DNA from: Lactuca virosa
Taxonomy: Eukaryota; Streptophyta; Magnoliopsida; Asterales; Asteraceae
Length of the DNA: 64,000 nucleotides
Direction: 5' to 3'
Assembly (NCBI GenBank): GCA_928212115.1
Contig: CAKMRJ010005745.1
Coordinates: 79,539,735-79,603,734, forward strand
In this document: in pieces, positions 1 through 10,902 of the stretch
Numbering within the stretch: position 1 is the first letter of the stretch
How the letters are laid out: each line of letters begins with the position of its first letter
The notes under the pieces: generated by a model
The model's database searches: none
Told to the model about the DNA's origin: nothing
The model's input: the letters and a program-made list of their open reading frames with translations, nothing else
Program-made: the position numbers and the translations under genes

Positions 1-210
1 GATATCGCGTCTCATGCGGCTTCAGCTGCCGCGAAGCATAAGCAATCACCCATCCTCTCTGCATAATGACCGCCCCAAAACCAGTGATGGATGCATTCCA
101 GAATACCACAAAATCCTAGAAATCCCTCTGGGAGGGTCAATACCGGGGCCTCACATAGCGTCTATCGAAGAGTCTCAAACGCCGAATGCTGCTTAGGGCC
201 CCATCATAAA
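1..210 (-). pseudogene. Gypsy-1 pol, start of RNase H domain (partial)
   Basis: Read on the minus strand, this piece gives the gypsy motif AFETLR followed by TLCEAPVLTLPEG. After a frameshift it gives AVIMQRGWVIAYASRQLKPHE, which is the start of a Ty3/gypsy RNase H domain. The RT part of the same gene resumes at 4720, so TRGAG-1 was inserted between the end of RT and RNase H. The rest of pol and the 3' LTR of Gypsy-1 lie beyond the left edge. The in-frame stop and the frameshift show that it is dead. The family assignment is firm; the exact lineage (Tekay/Del-like chromovirus) is inference from the RT further right. Confidence 0.85.
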
Positions 211-578
211 TGTTGAGTATTTGAGATATTGAAACTGATATGACATATTTGGTTATTTAGGGAAGCCTTTTTAGGGTTAATCTTTTTATGATTCCCTACG
301 GTTCCTTTATAGTAGAAGTTCTTAATCGAGCTCTTCTAAGGCATTGGTTTTATATTAGGCATTTATTTTATATTTATGGTATATATTTATTGTTCCCAAT
401 AAATAATCATTAGGTTAGCTTTTGGTAAAAGCTTTTTACAAGATTAGGGTTTCTCTGTACGTTCATCTCATAATCAATATACACGGAAAACCTTTACCAG
501 ATTACTTGCATATGATGGTGATTGATTCTTGATTGTTCTTGATATTCCGCATTCGTCATCTCGGATTTATTCCCAACA
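211..578 (+). repeat. TRGAG-1 5' LTR
   Basis: A 368 bp LTR that starts TGTTGAGTATTTG and ends TTCCCAACA. It matches 4350-4719 with roughly a dozen differences by eye, which suggests a moderately old insertion. Confidence 0.93.
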
Positions 579-580
579 AG

Positions 581-592
581 TGGTAACAGAGC
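581..592 (+). other. TRGAG-1 primer binding site
   Basis: TGGTAACAGAGC lies two bases after the LTR. It differs by one base from TGGTATCAGAGC, the usual plant initiator tRNA-Met primer site, which is also found intact or nearly so in the other elements of this window. Confidence 0.85.
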
Positions 593-840
593 GGGTCCTT
601 GTAGATCTCATCGATTTTTGCAAGAATCGATCTTGTTTATGGCGATATTTTATTATGAATCTCACCTTGTTCTTCAAGTTTTGTAAGTCTTCTGAAAAGA
701 AAAAGCCTATACCTCGTTTTTATTGAAAAATCTTGTTCAGATCTGTTTTCTTCAACTCATTATTTCATCTGATTTGTTCTTGAATCGTGTTCTGGAAGAC
801 ATTTAGAAGGAAATTTCTTGTTTATTTGAATTTTCGTGTT

Positions 841-960
841 CAGATCTACTTTATCTCTCTAAAATCCATATCAGATCTGTTTTCTCTCTCTAGAAACCCT
901 CTCAGATCCATTTTCTCTCTCTAGAACTCTTATCAGATCTACTTTCTCTCTCTTCAAGTT
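841..960 (+). repeat. Four tandem copies of a 30-31 bp leader unit
   Basis: Copies start at 841, 872, 903 and 933. Each has CAGATC followed by a TTTCTCTCTCTAG-like pyrimidine tract. A lone related copy lies near 738. The array ends 20 bases before the gag start codon. Each unit looks like a pyrimidine tract plus TAG or AAG, so it could offer repeated 3' splice sites; that is inference. Confidence 0.8.
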
Positions 961-980
961 CTATATTTGTTGAAGATCTA

Positions 981-1993
981 ATGGATAAAACGAATTTATT
1001 GTTTAACTCCATTTTAGAACTTGGATTAAAGGTTACTAAACCAATCTATGGTGTTAACAAAGTGACCATGTTTCAAATCAGTAGTCAATCTATGTTGAAT
1101 GATATTCCTGATTTGTATAAGAAAATATCTGCATACTCATATGTTAATTATCGTGAGTTAAGAGAGAATGAGAGAATAGTAGAACAATTTCATATTATCT
1201 ATGGACATTTAGATCGAGAAAATAAACAAATGTTGGAGATAAAAAGAGCTGAAAAGAAAAAGAAAGATGCTCTTGATGCTCTTGCTAAAGTTCATAATGT
1301 TCCTCATGTTTCTGAAGAAAAGATGACTCCAGATGTTCTTGTTGAGGGGGAGTCAAGTGGTTCATGTGTTTCAGATGATTTACATTCCGAATCTGGTACT
1401 TCAGAAGACGAATCTCAAAGAAATTCTTCTGAAATCATGAAAGTAAAGACATTTTGTTCTATTGGAACTCAAATAGATGATTCTTTATGTTCTGAAGATG
1501 TTTTGGAAGGAATGATTCCTTACAAAAAGCCAATAATTCAAGATGTTCAGATTTATCAAACTCCTAAGGATTGTGTCCAAAAGTCTTCAAATGTTCGGAT
1601 TCAGAAAGATGAAAAGGTTGTTCAGATTCAAAAATTCGTTTATGAAACCTAGAAATCAGAAAAGAAGAAATAAGAGGAAGAAGAACAAGCGTAAAACAAA
1701 GAAGGTTTGGATGCCCAAGGTACAAGTATCTAATGCATGTGAAAAGGTTCAAAAAGCTGAAGTCAAGAATGTTCAAAGAAACTTTAGTTCTCATTTTTCT
1801 TCAGATAAAAATGTTAGAAGTTGGAAGGAAAAAGAAAAGAGAATTTGGTTGGTTCAATGAAAATTTTGGAAATTTTTGTTTTCCAACTAAAAGACGGGTA
1901 TTATTTTCAGAAGATGATAGATTTTCTTCAAATAAGTGGGTATGCAAGAAACCAACTTCAATGTTGAACCTTAAATGGGTACCAAAAGTCCCA
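981..1993 (+). pseudogene. TRGAG-1 gag-like gene, frameshifted
   Basis: The first open part is 981-1652 (223 codons from ATG). It starts MDKTNLLFNSILELGL and then has a Lys/Glu-rich and Ser/Asp-rich stretch without hydrophobic segments. The reading then moves to a second frame rich in Lys and Arg (about 1640-1860) and to a third frame ending with LKWVPKVP and a stop at 1994-1996. The WVPK tail also occurs in the Gag of Copia-4, which is why I call it Gag. I see no zinc knuckle; it may have been lost near the first frameshift. The ATG at 981 was chosen because it opens the longest frame, soon after the leader repeats. Function in RNA packaging is inferred from position only. Confidence 0.6.
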
Positions 1994-2517
1994 TAAAAAG
2001 TTTTGCCCTTTATCAAAAAAAAAAAAGGGGGAACAAAATCTGTTGAAATCTTGTAAAGATTTAAGTCAAAGATATGATATTGTGTTGAAGAAATCAAATT
2101 TATTGTTCTTTTTGTGAAGTGTTGGAATTGACAAAAGGCTGAAAAAGTTGATTGTTGGGTGAAAAGTGACATTTTCCAGCAAAAAGAAGGCTGCCATCTG
2201 ACACTTTTTAGCAAAAAGGGTGCATTATGTCAGTTCTCTGCAACCACAAGGGTTAGATTCGAAAGTTTGAAGAAATAAAGTGTTACATTTGCAACTTCAT
2301 TACAACAAAAGCGAAAGTCCGTTTCTCACCTCAAGCAGCGAAAGTTCATTTCTCAGGAAGGAAGTCAATGAAGCGAACGTAGTGAAGCGAAAGTGAAGAA
2401 GCGAACATAAGTTGGTGTCCAAAAATTGGAACCGAATGGAACCGAACGTTCGGTTGTGTAATCATTGGAACGAACCTTACAACCAGAAACGAACCTTACA
2501 ATCACAAGCGAAAGTTA

Positions 2518-2854
2518 GGTGCTGTTTGTTTTTTCGAAGCGAAAATGTCTTAAGTCTGCGGACCATCTCTGCAAATCCTATGTAGCAGAAGAGGTGGAAC
2601 AAAAGGCTGCAACATTTAATAAAAAGTATGTTTGTTTTTTAACGCCTGCAGACTGCTGCAGTAAGTTAAAGTAAGGCGTGAAGAGGTTTGAAGCAGTTGG
2701 TTTAGTGATGCGCCACGCAGCACACGCGCAAAAGTTTTTAAGTCAGAAGTCTTCAGGAAAACAAACAACTGCGAAAGGCCAAGTGTTACGTGTGTGCTGC
2801 GCGGCACAGCAATAAGTGGTCTGAAGTGGTTTTTTTAAAAAAACAAACAGCACC
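2518..2854. mobile_element. Tourist-like MITE A (PIF/Harbinger type)
   Basis: A 337 bp element with terminal inverted repeats: GGTGCTGTTTGTTTTTT at the left and its reverse complement at the right. It is flanked by TTA at 2515-2517 and 2855-2857. A 3 bp TTA target duplication with GGxG-TGTTTG ends is the PIF/Harbinger (Tourist) signature. It has no transposase. The short open frame inside it is not a gene. Confidence 0.85.
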
Positions 2855-3027
2855 TTAGATTCGCGGGTCTCTTATCACTCTGTGAAGCGAACATTTGAAG
2901 CGAACCTGAGAGCTTTCGGTTCACGAACGATTGGTTTGGAGCGAAATTCTAGTAGAAAGTCAAGAAGTGAAAGTCAGAAAAGATCAAAAAACGAAACGAA
3001 GGTTCTTGTTCTTGGCTCCATTGCTTA

Positions 3028-3235
3028 GGGGGTGTTTGGCTTGTCTTTTGAGAGCCCAAAAGTTCTTTTTAGAAAAGATAAAATACAAAAGATGTTTGGT
3101 AAAAGCATTTTAAAAGCAACTTTTGGATTTTTGATATAAGAAAAACTGATTTTTTGGAAAAGTCAGAAAATCCTAACTTTTTGTAACTTTTGCCAAAAAG
3201 ACTTTTGCATCCCAAAAAATAAACCAAACACCCCC
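3028..3235. mobile_element. Tourist-like MITE B (PIF/Harbinger type)
   Basis: A 208 bp element that begins GGGGGTGTTTGGCTT and ends with the complement of GGGGGTGTTTGGTTT. It is flanked by TTA at 3025-3027 and 3236-3238. The interior is AT-rich with partly self-complementary halves. It lies 173 bases from MITE A and differs from it in sequence, so the two are separate families. Confidence 0.88.
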
Positions 3236-4339
3236 TTACGGTTGCAAATCAAAAACGAAAGTCAAAATTGGTTAGCAACGAAAGTCAAATTTGGAATTGA
3301 AATCTGGTATCACAATCATTTTCTCCCACTTTCGTTTGGAGGTATGAAATTGAGATCAAAAATCAGTTGCACGCTTGGTTTCGTTTTTCTTGTTTCCGCT
3401 TGGAACGATATGTAATCGTTAGACTCGTTGTTCTTGGCTCGCTTGTAAACGAAGCTGCTTTCGTTTCTTATGGAATAAAGATTCGCAATTGAACTCAATT
3501 GGTTCTTAACTACTTCTTCATCTGCAATCGAGAATCTGGAATCGGAAATCAAAATCAACATCTACATTGAAATTGTGGAATCTGGAATCGGAAATCAAAA
3601 TCAGCATCAACTATAAACGAATCGTTTGGATATTCATAGGATACTACATCACGTTCGTCACTTCCAATTATTCGGATGATGAAATCTATTCGCAATCAGT
3701 CTCCAAATTGAAATTGTGTTCGGGGTTCAACAATCGTAATGATAATTGGTACTTAGGACTTACAATCGGAACTCAATGGCTCTATTGGAATCAAAATTTT
3801 GGATGCGTAATTAATTTTGACTTTTAGAAGTCAAAGAAGCGTGTTCATCTGATTGAATGAAGAAGATGATACAACTTTCAATTCTGGTCCCCACAGTTTG
3901 CATAGATCGACAGTTTCTAACCCCCTTTGAACGTTTCAGCGTTAAATTGAAGATAATGGGATATCTTTTCATCTTTAGCCCCCCTGACTTTCAGAACTTC
4001 ACAGATTTAACCCCTTATCCGAAATTCTTTTCAAAATTTTTGGATTATTTTTCCGGTTTTAATTTTTGAAGATTGGGTTTATTCTAAAGAGACGTATTTC
4101 ATCAAATCTGACGGGTTTTGAAGATTATTGGTGATTCTTCTTAACTTTCCGGGTTCTCTCCATGGTATTTGTTGAAGATTCAAGGGGGAGTGATGACTAT
4201 TCAAGGGGGAGTTCGTATTTTTGGAAGATTATTCTTATTTCTCTCGCTTTGAAGACCCCATGTACTGATGAGTATCACAATTTAGGGGGAGAAATGCCAA
4301 GAAGATTGGAAATCGTGATCTTCATCAGTTTCAACATCT

Positions 4340-4348
4340 AGGGGGAGA
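4340..4348 (+). other. TRGAG-1 polypurine tract
   Basis: AGGGGGAGA lies directly before the 3' LTR and is the expected plus-strand primer. Similar tracts occur at about 4179, 4203 and 4284. Confidence 0.75.
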
Positions 4349-4349
4349 T

Positions 4350-4719
4350 TGTTGAGTATTTGAGATATTGAAACTGATATGACATATTTGGTTATTTAGG
4401 GAAGTCTTTTTAGGGTTAATCATTTTATGATTCCCTACGGTGCCTTTATAGTAGAAGTTCTTAATCGAGCTTTTCTAAGGCATTGGTTTTATATTAGGCA
4501 TTTATTTTATATTTATGGTATATATTTATTGTTCCCTATCAATAATCATTAGGTTAGCTTTTGGTAAAAGCTTTTTACAAGATTAGGGTTTTCTGTGTAC
4601 GTTCATCTCATAATTATATATACACGAAAAACCTTTATCAGATTACTTGCATATGATGGTGATTGATTCTTGATTGTTCTTGATATTCCGCATTCGACAT
4701 CTCGGATTTATTCCCAACA
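4350..4719 (+). repeat. TRGAG-1 3' LTR
   Basis: A 370 bp copy of 211-578. Gypsy-1 pol resumes directly after its terminal CA. Confidence 0.93.
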
Positions 4720-5440
4720 GTAAATCCACCCCTTCCTCGTCAGATGAGTGAGGGGTACCTCAATCTTGGAGGAATCCTGGATAAATCTCCGATAGTACCC
4801 TGCCAAACCCAAGAAACTCCTGATCTCTGAGGGAGATTTCAGAACCTCCCACTGCATCACAGCCTCGATCTTGGCCGGATCAATCAAAATCCCATCTTGG
4901 TTAATGAGGTTCCCAAGGATCTGGACCTCTCGTAATCAAAACTCACAGTTTGAGAACTTGGCATAAATCTGTTCCCGCCTCAAAAAACCCCCAGAAGCTC
5001 TCGAAGGTGCTCTTCATGCTGCTCTCTGGTCTTGGAATACACAAAGATATCATCAATGAACACGATAACAGATCGGTCGAGCATCGGCCAACATACCCGA
5101 TTCATCAGATCAATAAATACAGCAGTCATGTTGGTGAGCCCAAATGGCATCACCACGAACTCGTAATGCCCATAACGAGTTCGGAATGCGGTCTTCTCCA
5201 CGTCTTCCTCTCTCACTCTCACCTGATGATACCCATACCTCATATATATCTTACAGAACCAAGATGCACCCTGAAACTGATCAAAGAGGTCATCAATCTG
5301 CGGAAGGGGATAACGGGTCTTCATCGTTAACTTGTTCAACTCCCGGTAATCAATGCACATCCGGGTGTGAACCATCCTTCTTCTTGACGAACAGTATTGA
5401 CGCTCCCCACGGAGAACTACTCGGTCTGATGAACTGCTTG
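4720..5440 (-). pseudogene. Gypsy-1 reverse transcriptase
   Basis: The minus-strand reading contains CIDYRELNKLTMKTRYPLPQ, FDQFQGASWF, EFVVMPFGLTN, the catalytic box as FIDDI (5046-5060) and SFLGLAGYYRRF near 4790. All are canonical for gypsy RT. The piece 5375-4980 is open for 131 codons; beyond it the reading shifts frame. A few core residues have changed, for example KIDMRSGYHQ reads KIYMRYGYHQ, so the enzyme would not work. The gene continues into the protease on the right and into RNase H at 1-210 on the left. Confidence 0.88.
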
Positions 5441-6065
5441 CCTAGCAATTCTTGAAGCTGAGATGACAACTCCTGCATCTCAGATGGTGCCAAGCGGTAC
5501 GATGCCTTGGCAATCGGGGCCGCAACTGGCACAAGATCAATCCTGAACTCAACCTGCCTTTCAGGAGGCAATCGAGGAAAACATTAGTAAACTCCATGAC
5601 GACTGGAACCTCTGAAACTGAAGTCTTCTCCCCAACTCGGGTATCAACCACATAAGACAAATAACCCGCACAACCGTGCTGAATATACTGTCGAGCCCTG
5701 GCTGGCGAACAAAACCATGAACCAACCCTGATAACCTCTCCATAGGTAACCAGTTCTCCCCCACTTGGGGTTCGAATTACCACTCGCTGACCCTCGCAAT
5801 CAATCATGGAACTGAACCTGCTCAGCCAGTCTATATCCACTATCACGTATACATACTCCATGGGGATAGGAATCAGATCAATCTGATAAAGCACCCCGAA
5901 GATATCCCAAATACAACCCTGATACACTGCGGATTTAGAAACCCCATGTTCGTTGGCGATAGAAACCTACAACAGACACTCTAACTCCCCACTAGGCATA
6001 TCAAACTCCCTACTGAATGATCGAGATACAAAGGAGCGACTCGCGCCCGAGTCAAATAACACAAG
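5441..6065 (-). pseudogene. Gypsy-1 protease and linker to RT
   Basis: The aspartic protease site reads VLFDSGASRSFVS, with D-S-G-A at about 6042-6053. Further on are the flap-side block IDWLSRF and a conserved SGGELVTYGE-like block. The linker EFRIDLVPVAAPIAKASYRL leads to RT at about 5540-5480. Frames change at least twice, so it is inactive. In the family this protease cuts the Gag-Pol polyprotein. Confidence 0.8.
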
Positions 6066-6149
6066 AGTTGGAAAAGAGTTCAATAAGAACGTACCTATTA
6101 GAAGCATAAACATGAGCATTCATAAAACATAATCAAGAGAATAATAAAT

Positions 6150-7364
6150 AGAAACATATCGATCACCACGTCTGGTGCCAGTCTCGCCTCCTCTGCCACA
6201 AGTTAGAAAGCGCGACCTCGAGCCCTCAGGGGCTCCACCATCTCCTGACTCCCATCTGTGATCCTTAGAGTAGCCGGTGTTGGGGCTTGCGCCGTCCTAG
6301 CAGCAAGCAAGGGACAATTAGCCTTCACATGGCCAAACTGGTCGTAGTGGTAGCAAATCCTGGAGCTAAGTGCTGGGATCTGCTAGCGGTAATCCCTCGC
6401 CATGTGGCCCGACCTACCATAATTGTGGCACCCAAAAGAAGATCGGAAAGTAGCATCATGAACCTTGCCGCACTTTCCACAAGTGTGGCCCCTCCGACCC
6501 CCAGACCTAACATCATCAGCCTTGGACCGCTTCGGAACAGGCTAAGATTGCGTCGGGGCCTGCCTCTGCTCCCTCGTCTGGAGATCCATCTCAATCTCCC
6601 GCCGCCTAGCGGCCTCCTGCAATTCAATCAGTGAACCATAGCGCCGTGTGGATAAAAATTGCTTGATTTCCGTCGTGAGCATGCTCAAGCAACGGGTCAT
6701 CTGAGCTTTCTCAGAAGCAGCAATCAGGACAACATATGGCCATCTCCGTAAACATCTTGGTGATCTCCATCACCGACTCCGTCCCCTGTCTCAAATCCAA
6801 GTGCTCTTGGGCCAACCTCTCTCGCTCTACCAGAGGAACATATCTAGAGTAGAACATCTCGGAGAACTGCTCCCAAGTCACTGCAGTCCTCTGCTCAGGA
6901 GAATATGAGCTAGTAACAAGTCTCCACCAATCCTTCGCTCCGAACCGAAGAAGGTTCAGAGTGCACTTGACCTTCTGGTCAGCTGGGCAAGAGTAAGTGA
7001 AAAATCATCCCTCAATGTCAGAAAACCACCTCATGGCTATGATCTGATCCTGAACTCCATCAAATGTCGGAGGCTTCGTATTGTCGAAGTCCCGATACTG
7101 GAAGGCTCTCCCAGTGCCAATCCCGACAGCAGCAGCGACAGCAGCAGCAGTAGCCTCATAAAGTGTCGCATATCGCTCATCAAAGTACTCTACTATTACG
7201 GTCTTAATAAACCCAAATATCTCTGGTAACTGTTCCCAAAAGAGGGAAATAACCTCCTCCTTCATGGTCTCCTTAACCTGCTCCTCAGTCAAAGTTGGCC
7301 TATCCTGGCCACCAACTCCCGATCCGGATCCGGATCCTGCCTCGAGTCGTCTCGTCATCACCAT
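6150..7364 (-). pseudogene. Gypsy-1 gag
   Basis: The start codon at 7364 gives MVMTRRLEAGSGSGSG, close to the start of Gypsy-2 gag (MVMNRGGGSGS). An Ala-rich segment, the capsid block PPTFDGVQDQIIAMRWFSDIEG and, after frameshifts, two degenerate zinc knuckles follow. The knuckles lie near 6325-6440 and read CHNYGRSGHMARD and CYHYDQFGHVKANCP. The second has Tyr or Asp in places where the CCHC fold needs Cys. The first frame stops at about 7005. Gag would form the particle and bind RNA. Confidence 0.8.
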
Positions 7365-8137
7365 ATTGAAATTAAACCAGGGAGATATCAGAAAAAACGC
7401 ATACCATAACAGGGAACCAACTCCCAAAAATGCCCTAGGGGTTGTGACTTCCCTGCTACGCCTAAGGGTCTTGTGCTTTCAGTAGTACGGGCCCATACAA
7501 ACTTCCATACCTACCGTATTTGTCTCAGAAGATCATCACAACAACCCTAACAATATACACTAGCACATGCATACGCTCAATCCCCACTTCTTAGAGGAAG
7601 GCTAAACATTATGAAACTGGCTGGCTGACCCCACACAACTCATCCACAAAACTTCCACCAACCCTGCATCACTCGTGTATGCTAATCATACATAACACTG
7701 GATCCTATAGATAGTCGAACACTTGATTCTACCCTAAGACCTTCATCAAACAAGAACAGGAAATAAGGCTAAACCAAACATTCTCACGCTATAGAATGTT
7801 AGTTATGCACAACTATGATGCATACACTAAGCAACTACAAGAATGATGTCAATTCTATATAAAGAAGAACCCTAGGCTATCATGCATCATATAATCAGGA
7901 AATTCTAACATGCAATTCTTGAAGATCTCTATCCTATCACTATCATGCTATTCTAAAATATCATAATATCAAATAACAGTGTGGTAATTTGGGGTCCACT
8001 TACTGACTCCGACTGATCGTACACATCACATCCTCCTTGATTTTTTTGTAAAACAATTTGAAAATCATTTTTAAAATCTTTTTCTTTAGTTTGAGACTGG
8101 ATTCACACGAGTGTTCCTCCAATTCACTCAAACCAAG
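7365..8137 (-). other. Gypsy-1 leader between primer site and gag
   Basis: About 770 bp, AT-rich, without a gene. Directly before the gag ATG the sense strand reads TTTAATTTCAAT. At the same place Gypsy-2 has GTATTTCAG, so a 3' splice site may have been lost here by CAG to CAA. I see nothing else. Confidence 0.6.
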
Positions 8138-8149
8138 GCTCTGATACCA
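8138..8149 (-). other. Gypsy-1 primer binding site
   Basis: The minus strand reads TGGTATCAGAGC, the exact tRNA-Met type primer site, three bases from the LTR end. Confidence 0.92.
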
Positions 8150-8152
8150 CTT

Positions 8153-10070
8153 TATAACATCCATAAAAATCACAATAAATTTAAACTTTTAAAATCAACC
8201 CAATTTCATAAAGCGTTTACAAATAATAGTTTTTAAAACATTTTCCAATCATCAGAGTCTCCCAAAATCTAAGTCATAAACAAGGGGATATGTAAGGTCA
8301 CGCATTCGCCTTCTCGTGGTCATCCGAAGTACCTGAAACCACAACTAAAAACTCTAAGCCAATGTGAGTTCCCCCAAAGTACCAACACATAAACAGAAAA
8401 CATATACAATAACAACTTGTACCGGGTCCACAGCTAAAAGAGTGGATTACCCTTGAGCCGACAACATAAGTCTGGCTTGCTCTCGGGGCCAATAACTTAT
8501 GTCTGGCTTGCTTCCTGACCAAATCAGTCATTGGACTGAAATACCATCAAGCCCTCAGTACGAGTCTGGCATACCACCCGATACTCAGCTCGTATCTGGA
8601 ATGCTCCTGATCCCTCAGTATGATTCTGGCATGCCCTACCTGGCTCTTAGCTCTTATCTGGTGTGCTCCAGGGTTTGTTGGCTACAACACGAAGCTGTAC
8701 AACCTCAACCCACCATAATATGTCGACATATAATAGATAACAACATATACAGATAATCATGCAGACAGAATCACAGGTAGTCCTACAGATCACCAGACTA
8801 GCATATCAAAAACTAACATAATCATTCATACCTATTCCATACTTAGCATCTCAGTACATAGCAGGATATCAAACTAATAGGTCGACCTTAGTGCCTTCGA
8901 CCCAGAAGTACAGTGAGGAAAACTCACCTCACAAACTAGACAAAAGCTAATGGGGTCCCGACTCCGAATCTCATCTCTAACTGTCACATATCCCAGCAAA
9001 TGACCCACAATCAAAATCCCAAAATACCCTTATGTAAAACTTGGTAAAAGTAAAAGTCAACTTACCTCACGTCATGGCCCGACATTGGTCACATCGTGAT
9101 AATGTACCTGATCTGATTCCCACTCGACTCGACCGAAACTAGTTAACCCAGTCAAAGAAACCACCTGAGATGGCATCACGACATGAGCAGCTATTCTCAC
9201 GTCGTGAGCTCCAAGGGTTCTAACAGAAGATGGGGATGCTCCGAATCTCATGTTGTAGGATATTACATCTCCGGTTGTGAGCTTTATATGAGGCTAAGGG
9301 TCACAATTTTAATTCCTTATTCCATTAACTCTTCGAGTCTACTTCATCCAGAAGTTAAAGGGGATCCCTAAGGTCCATAAAAGTGTTTCCTTTATGGCAA
9401 TGCATGCACCGAACATGATCATCCACTTTCTAGGTCAAAAAAGGAATAAATGAGCTTCAATATTTCATGCATGCCTCAATTCCAAACCATCTTTCAGATA
9501 TGAAAAATATTATGATCTAGGGACTCTTAGAATCCATAAAGTTGCAAACTTTATGGATTTACTCCACTCAAGCATGCAATAACATCAATAAGATGGATAA
9601 AACTCAAGATCTATCCATGATAAGCAATAAAGTTGGAGCCTTTGGTACTTAAAAGGGTCCAAAAGCAGGAAAAGATGGTGATGAAGATCATAATTTGCCC
9701 ACACCACCACTAGAGCACTTCCGTCTTCTTATTTCTTCTTTTGCAAGCTAGAAATACACCCAAATGACAAAGGATCTTAATGAGGAGTGAGCTTAGGGTT
9801 TCTGGAGGTTTAGAGAGTGAGGGACGCTGAGGGTGAGAAACCCTAGTCCTCTCATTCCCTTAAATACTGAAAACTTAAGGTTTTTTGGTCATCAACCGCC
9901 CTCACATCATGAGCACTAGACTGCTGACGTCGCGAGTCTTAAAATGATGCACGGGTCCAATTCACTCCTCACGACGTGAGAAGGCATTCCTCATGTCGTA
10001 AGAAGGGCTAATATAGAAACTTTTAACTTCACAATATTAAAGATAATGTGCACATGATCCGGCTGTTACA
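8153..10070 (-). repeat. Gypsy-1 5' LTR
   Basis: The sense (minus) strand starts TGTAACAGCCGGATC at 10070 and ends GGATGTTATA at 8153, with the terminal CA mutated to TA. It contains a conserved GAGGTGAGTTTT donor-like site (8922-8930) and, from about 9060 to 10010, repeated quasi-palindromes of the form TCACGTCGTGA or TCACGACGTGA. Short open frames within it (for example 8298-8756 and 9183-9371) are not genes. Confidence 0.85.
8922..8927 (-). promoter_or_regulatory. Putative 5' splice site in Gypsy-1 LTR
   Basis: The sense strand reads GAG/GTGAGTTTT. The same site occurs at the equivalent place in the LTRs of Gypsy-2, Gypsy-3, Gypsy-5 and the remnant at 37829. The match to the plant donor consensus is seen; its use is inferred. 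Confidence 0.5.
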
Positions 10071-10109
10071 ACAATTCATTTTATTTCTTATTATATTATC
10101 ATTTAATTA

Positions 10110-10800
10110 ATTAATTATTTTATTTAATTACTTCAACTGAAATAGCTTAAATTTTTGTAGGCCCAAAATGAGGATGTTATTATAGATACCCAAGAATGAT
10201 GCATAGTGAACTTCTTTGTAAAAGGCTGTAAGGAATGGCGAGGTGGCGATAACATAGACACCTAAAAACATGTAAATAGGTGTAAGAACAAACTTTTAGA
10301 AATATGTGATAAAATGAGTGTCATGGTTAATGGCAGATGGAATGATGTTGAGTAACTAGGCAGCAGTGAGGATGGCCTCGACCCGAAATTTGGGTGGAAG
10401 GAAAGCTTGAAAGAATAGTGTTTGTGTAACATTATTGATAGTTCGAAGATTAATCTTTGGTTTTCCATTTTGTTGTGATACATGAGGGCAAGAGAACCAA
10501 AATTATATGCCAATTTGGAGAAAAAGGAATGAAACAAGTAATTATCATATTCACCACTACTATTACATTGTAGAGCTTTTATTTTACATCCAAATTAAGT
10601 CTAGATGCAAGAGTGAAAATGATAAAACTTATATAACACATCACACTTATGTTTGAAAAAAATGAACGAAACAAGTAATTATCATTTGCACTGTTATTAT
10701 TACATTGTAGAGTTTTTATTTTACATCCAAAGTTAGTTTGGACTTAAGAACAAAAATGAGAAAACTTAGAGAACACATTAGAAGGTATACACACAAGAAA
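10110..10800 (-). pseudogene. Old copia integrase fragment with tandem duplication
   Basis: The minus-strand reading at about 10540-10160 recalls the copia integrase block: SCPHVSQQNGKP, RTINNVTQTLFFQAFLPP, AILTAA-LLNIIPS. The catalytic-Asp region reads IKALQCNSSGEYDNYLFHSF, where the family has QCDNGGEY. This region is present twice, at 10531-10667 and from 10668, a direct duplication with period 137. Many stops are present. This is the oldest layer around Copia-2, whose insertion lies at 10903. Confidence 0.75.
10531..10800. repeat. Direct tandem duplication, 137 bp period
   Basis: Both copies start GAAACAAGTAATTATCAT and share TTACATTGTAGAG-TTTTATTTTACATCC. They have diverged by more than ten differences by eye, so the duplication is old. 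Confidence 0.8.
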
Positions 10801-10902
10801 TTAGAGAAATGGCCAAGAAAGATAACATCATATTTAAAGCCATATTGGATAACAATATGGACACTACAAAACATCATAATTTATTATTTCAAAAGGGTAT
10901 AA

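Larger units (their letters stand above)
1997..4339. other. Non-coding interior of TRGAG-1
   Basis: No convincing gene. The stretch 2280-2520 and 2880-3450 is full of the words GCGAAAGT, GCGAAC and ACGAAAGTC, and includes the perfect 14-base palindrome ACCGAACGTTCGGT at 2441-2454. Two MITEs lie within it (separate entries). The last 200 bases before the 3' LTR contain several AAGGGGGAG or AGGGGGAGA purine tracts. Confidence 0.75.
211..4719 (+). mobile_element. TRGAG-1: non-autonomous LTR retrotransposon with gag only
   Basis: This is a complete 4.5 kb element with two LTRs of about 370 bp (TG...CA). It has a tRNA-Met type primer binding site next to the 5' LTR and a purine tract before the 3' LTR. 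The flanking 5-mers are ATAAA (206-210) and GTAAA (4720-4724), a target duplication with one mismatch. The interior carries a broken gag-like gene and about 2.3 kb of non-coding DNA with two MITEs. I see no protease, integrase or RT motif. This is the structure of a TR-GAG/LARD-type element, probably copia-related because the Gag tail carries the same WVPK motif as Copia-4. It sits inside Gypsy-1. Confidence 0.9.
4720..10070 (-). mobile_element. Gypsy-1: chromovirus-type Ty3/gypsy, right part
   Basis: Minus-strand element whose order from right to left is 5' LTR (8153-10070), primer site, leader, gag, protease, RT; RNase H follows at 1-210 after the TRGAG-1 insertion. The 3' LTR lies outside the window. 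RT motifs match Tekay/Del chromoviruses. All coding parts are interrupted, and the LTR end has lost its CA, so this is one of the older layers. Confidence 0.88.

Noticed and set aside
2616..2807. 63-codon frame inside MITE A as a transposase remnant
   Set aside because: No DDE-type motif and far too short; the MITE has no coding capacity.
3567..4069. Plus-strand frames of 86 and 70 codons in the TRGAG-1 interior
   Set aside because: No domain, and located in word-repeat non-coding DNA; likely chance.
6325..6627. 100-codon minus-strand frame MNCRRPLGGGRLRW...
   Set aside because: Out of frame with the zinc-knuckle reading of Gypsy-1 gag; the gag frame explains the region better.
10262..10537. 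91-codon minus-strand frame as an independent gene
   Set aside because: It is part of the decayed copia integrase; the family motifs appear when the neighbouring frame is read too.
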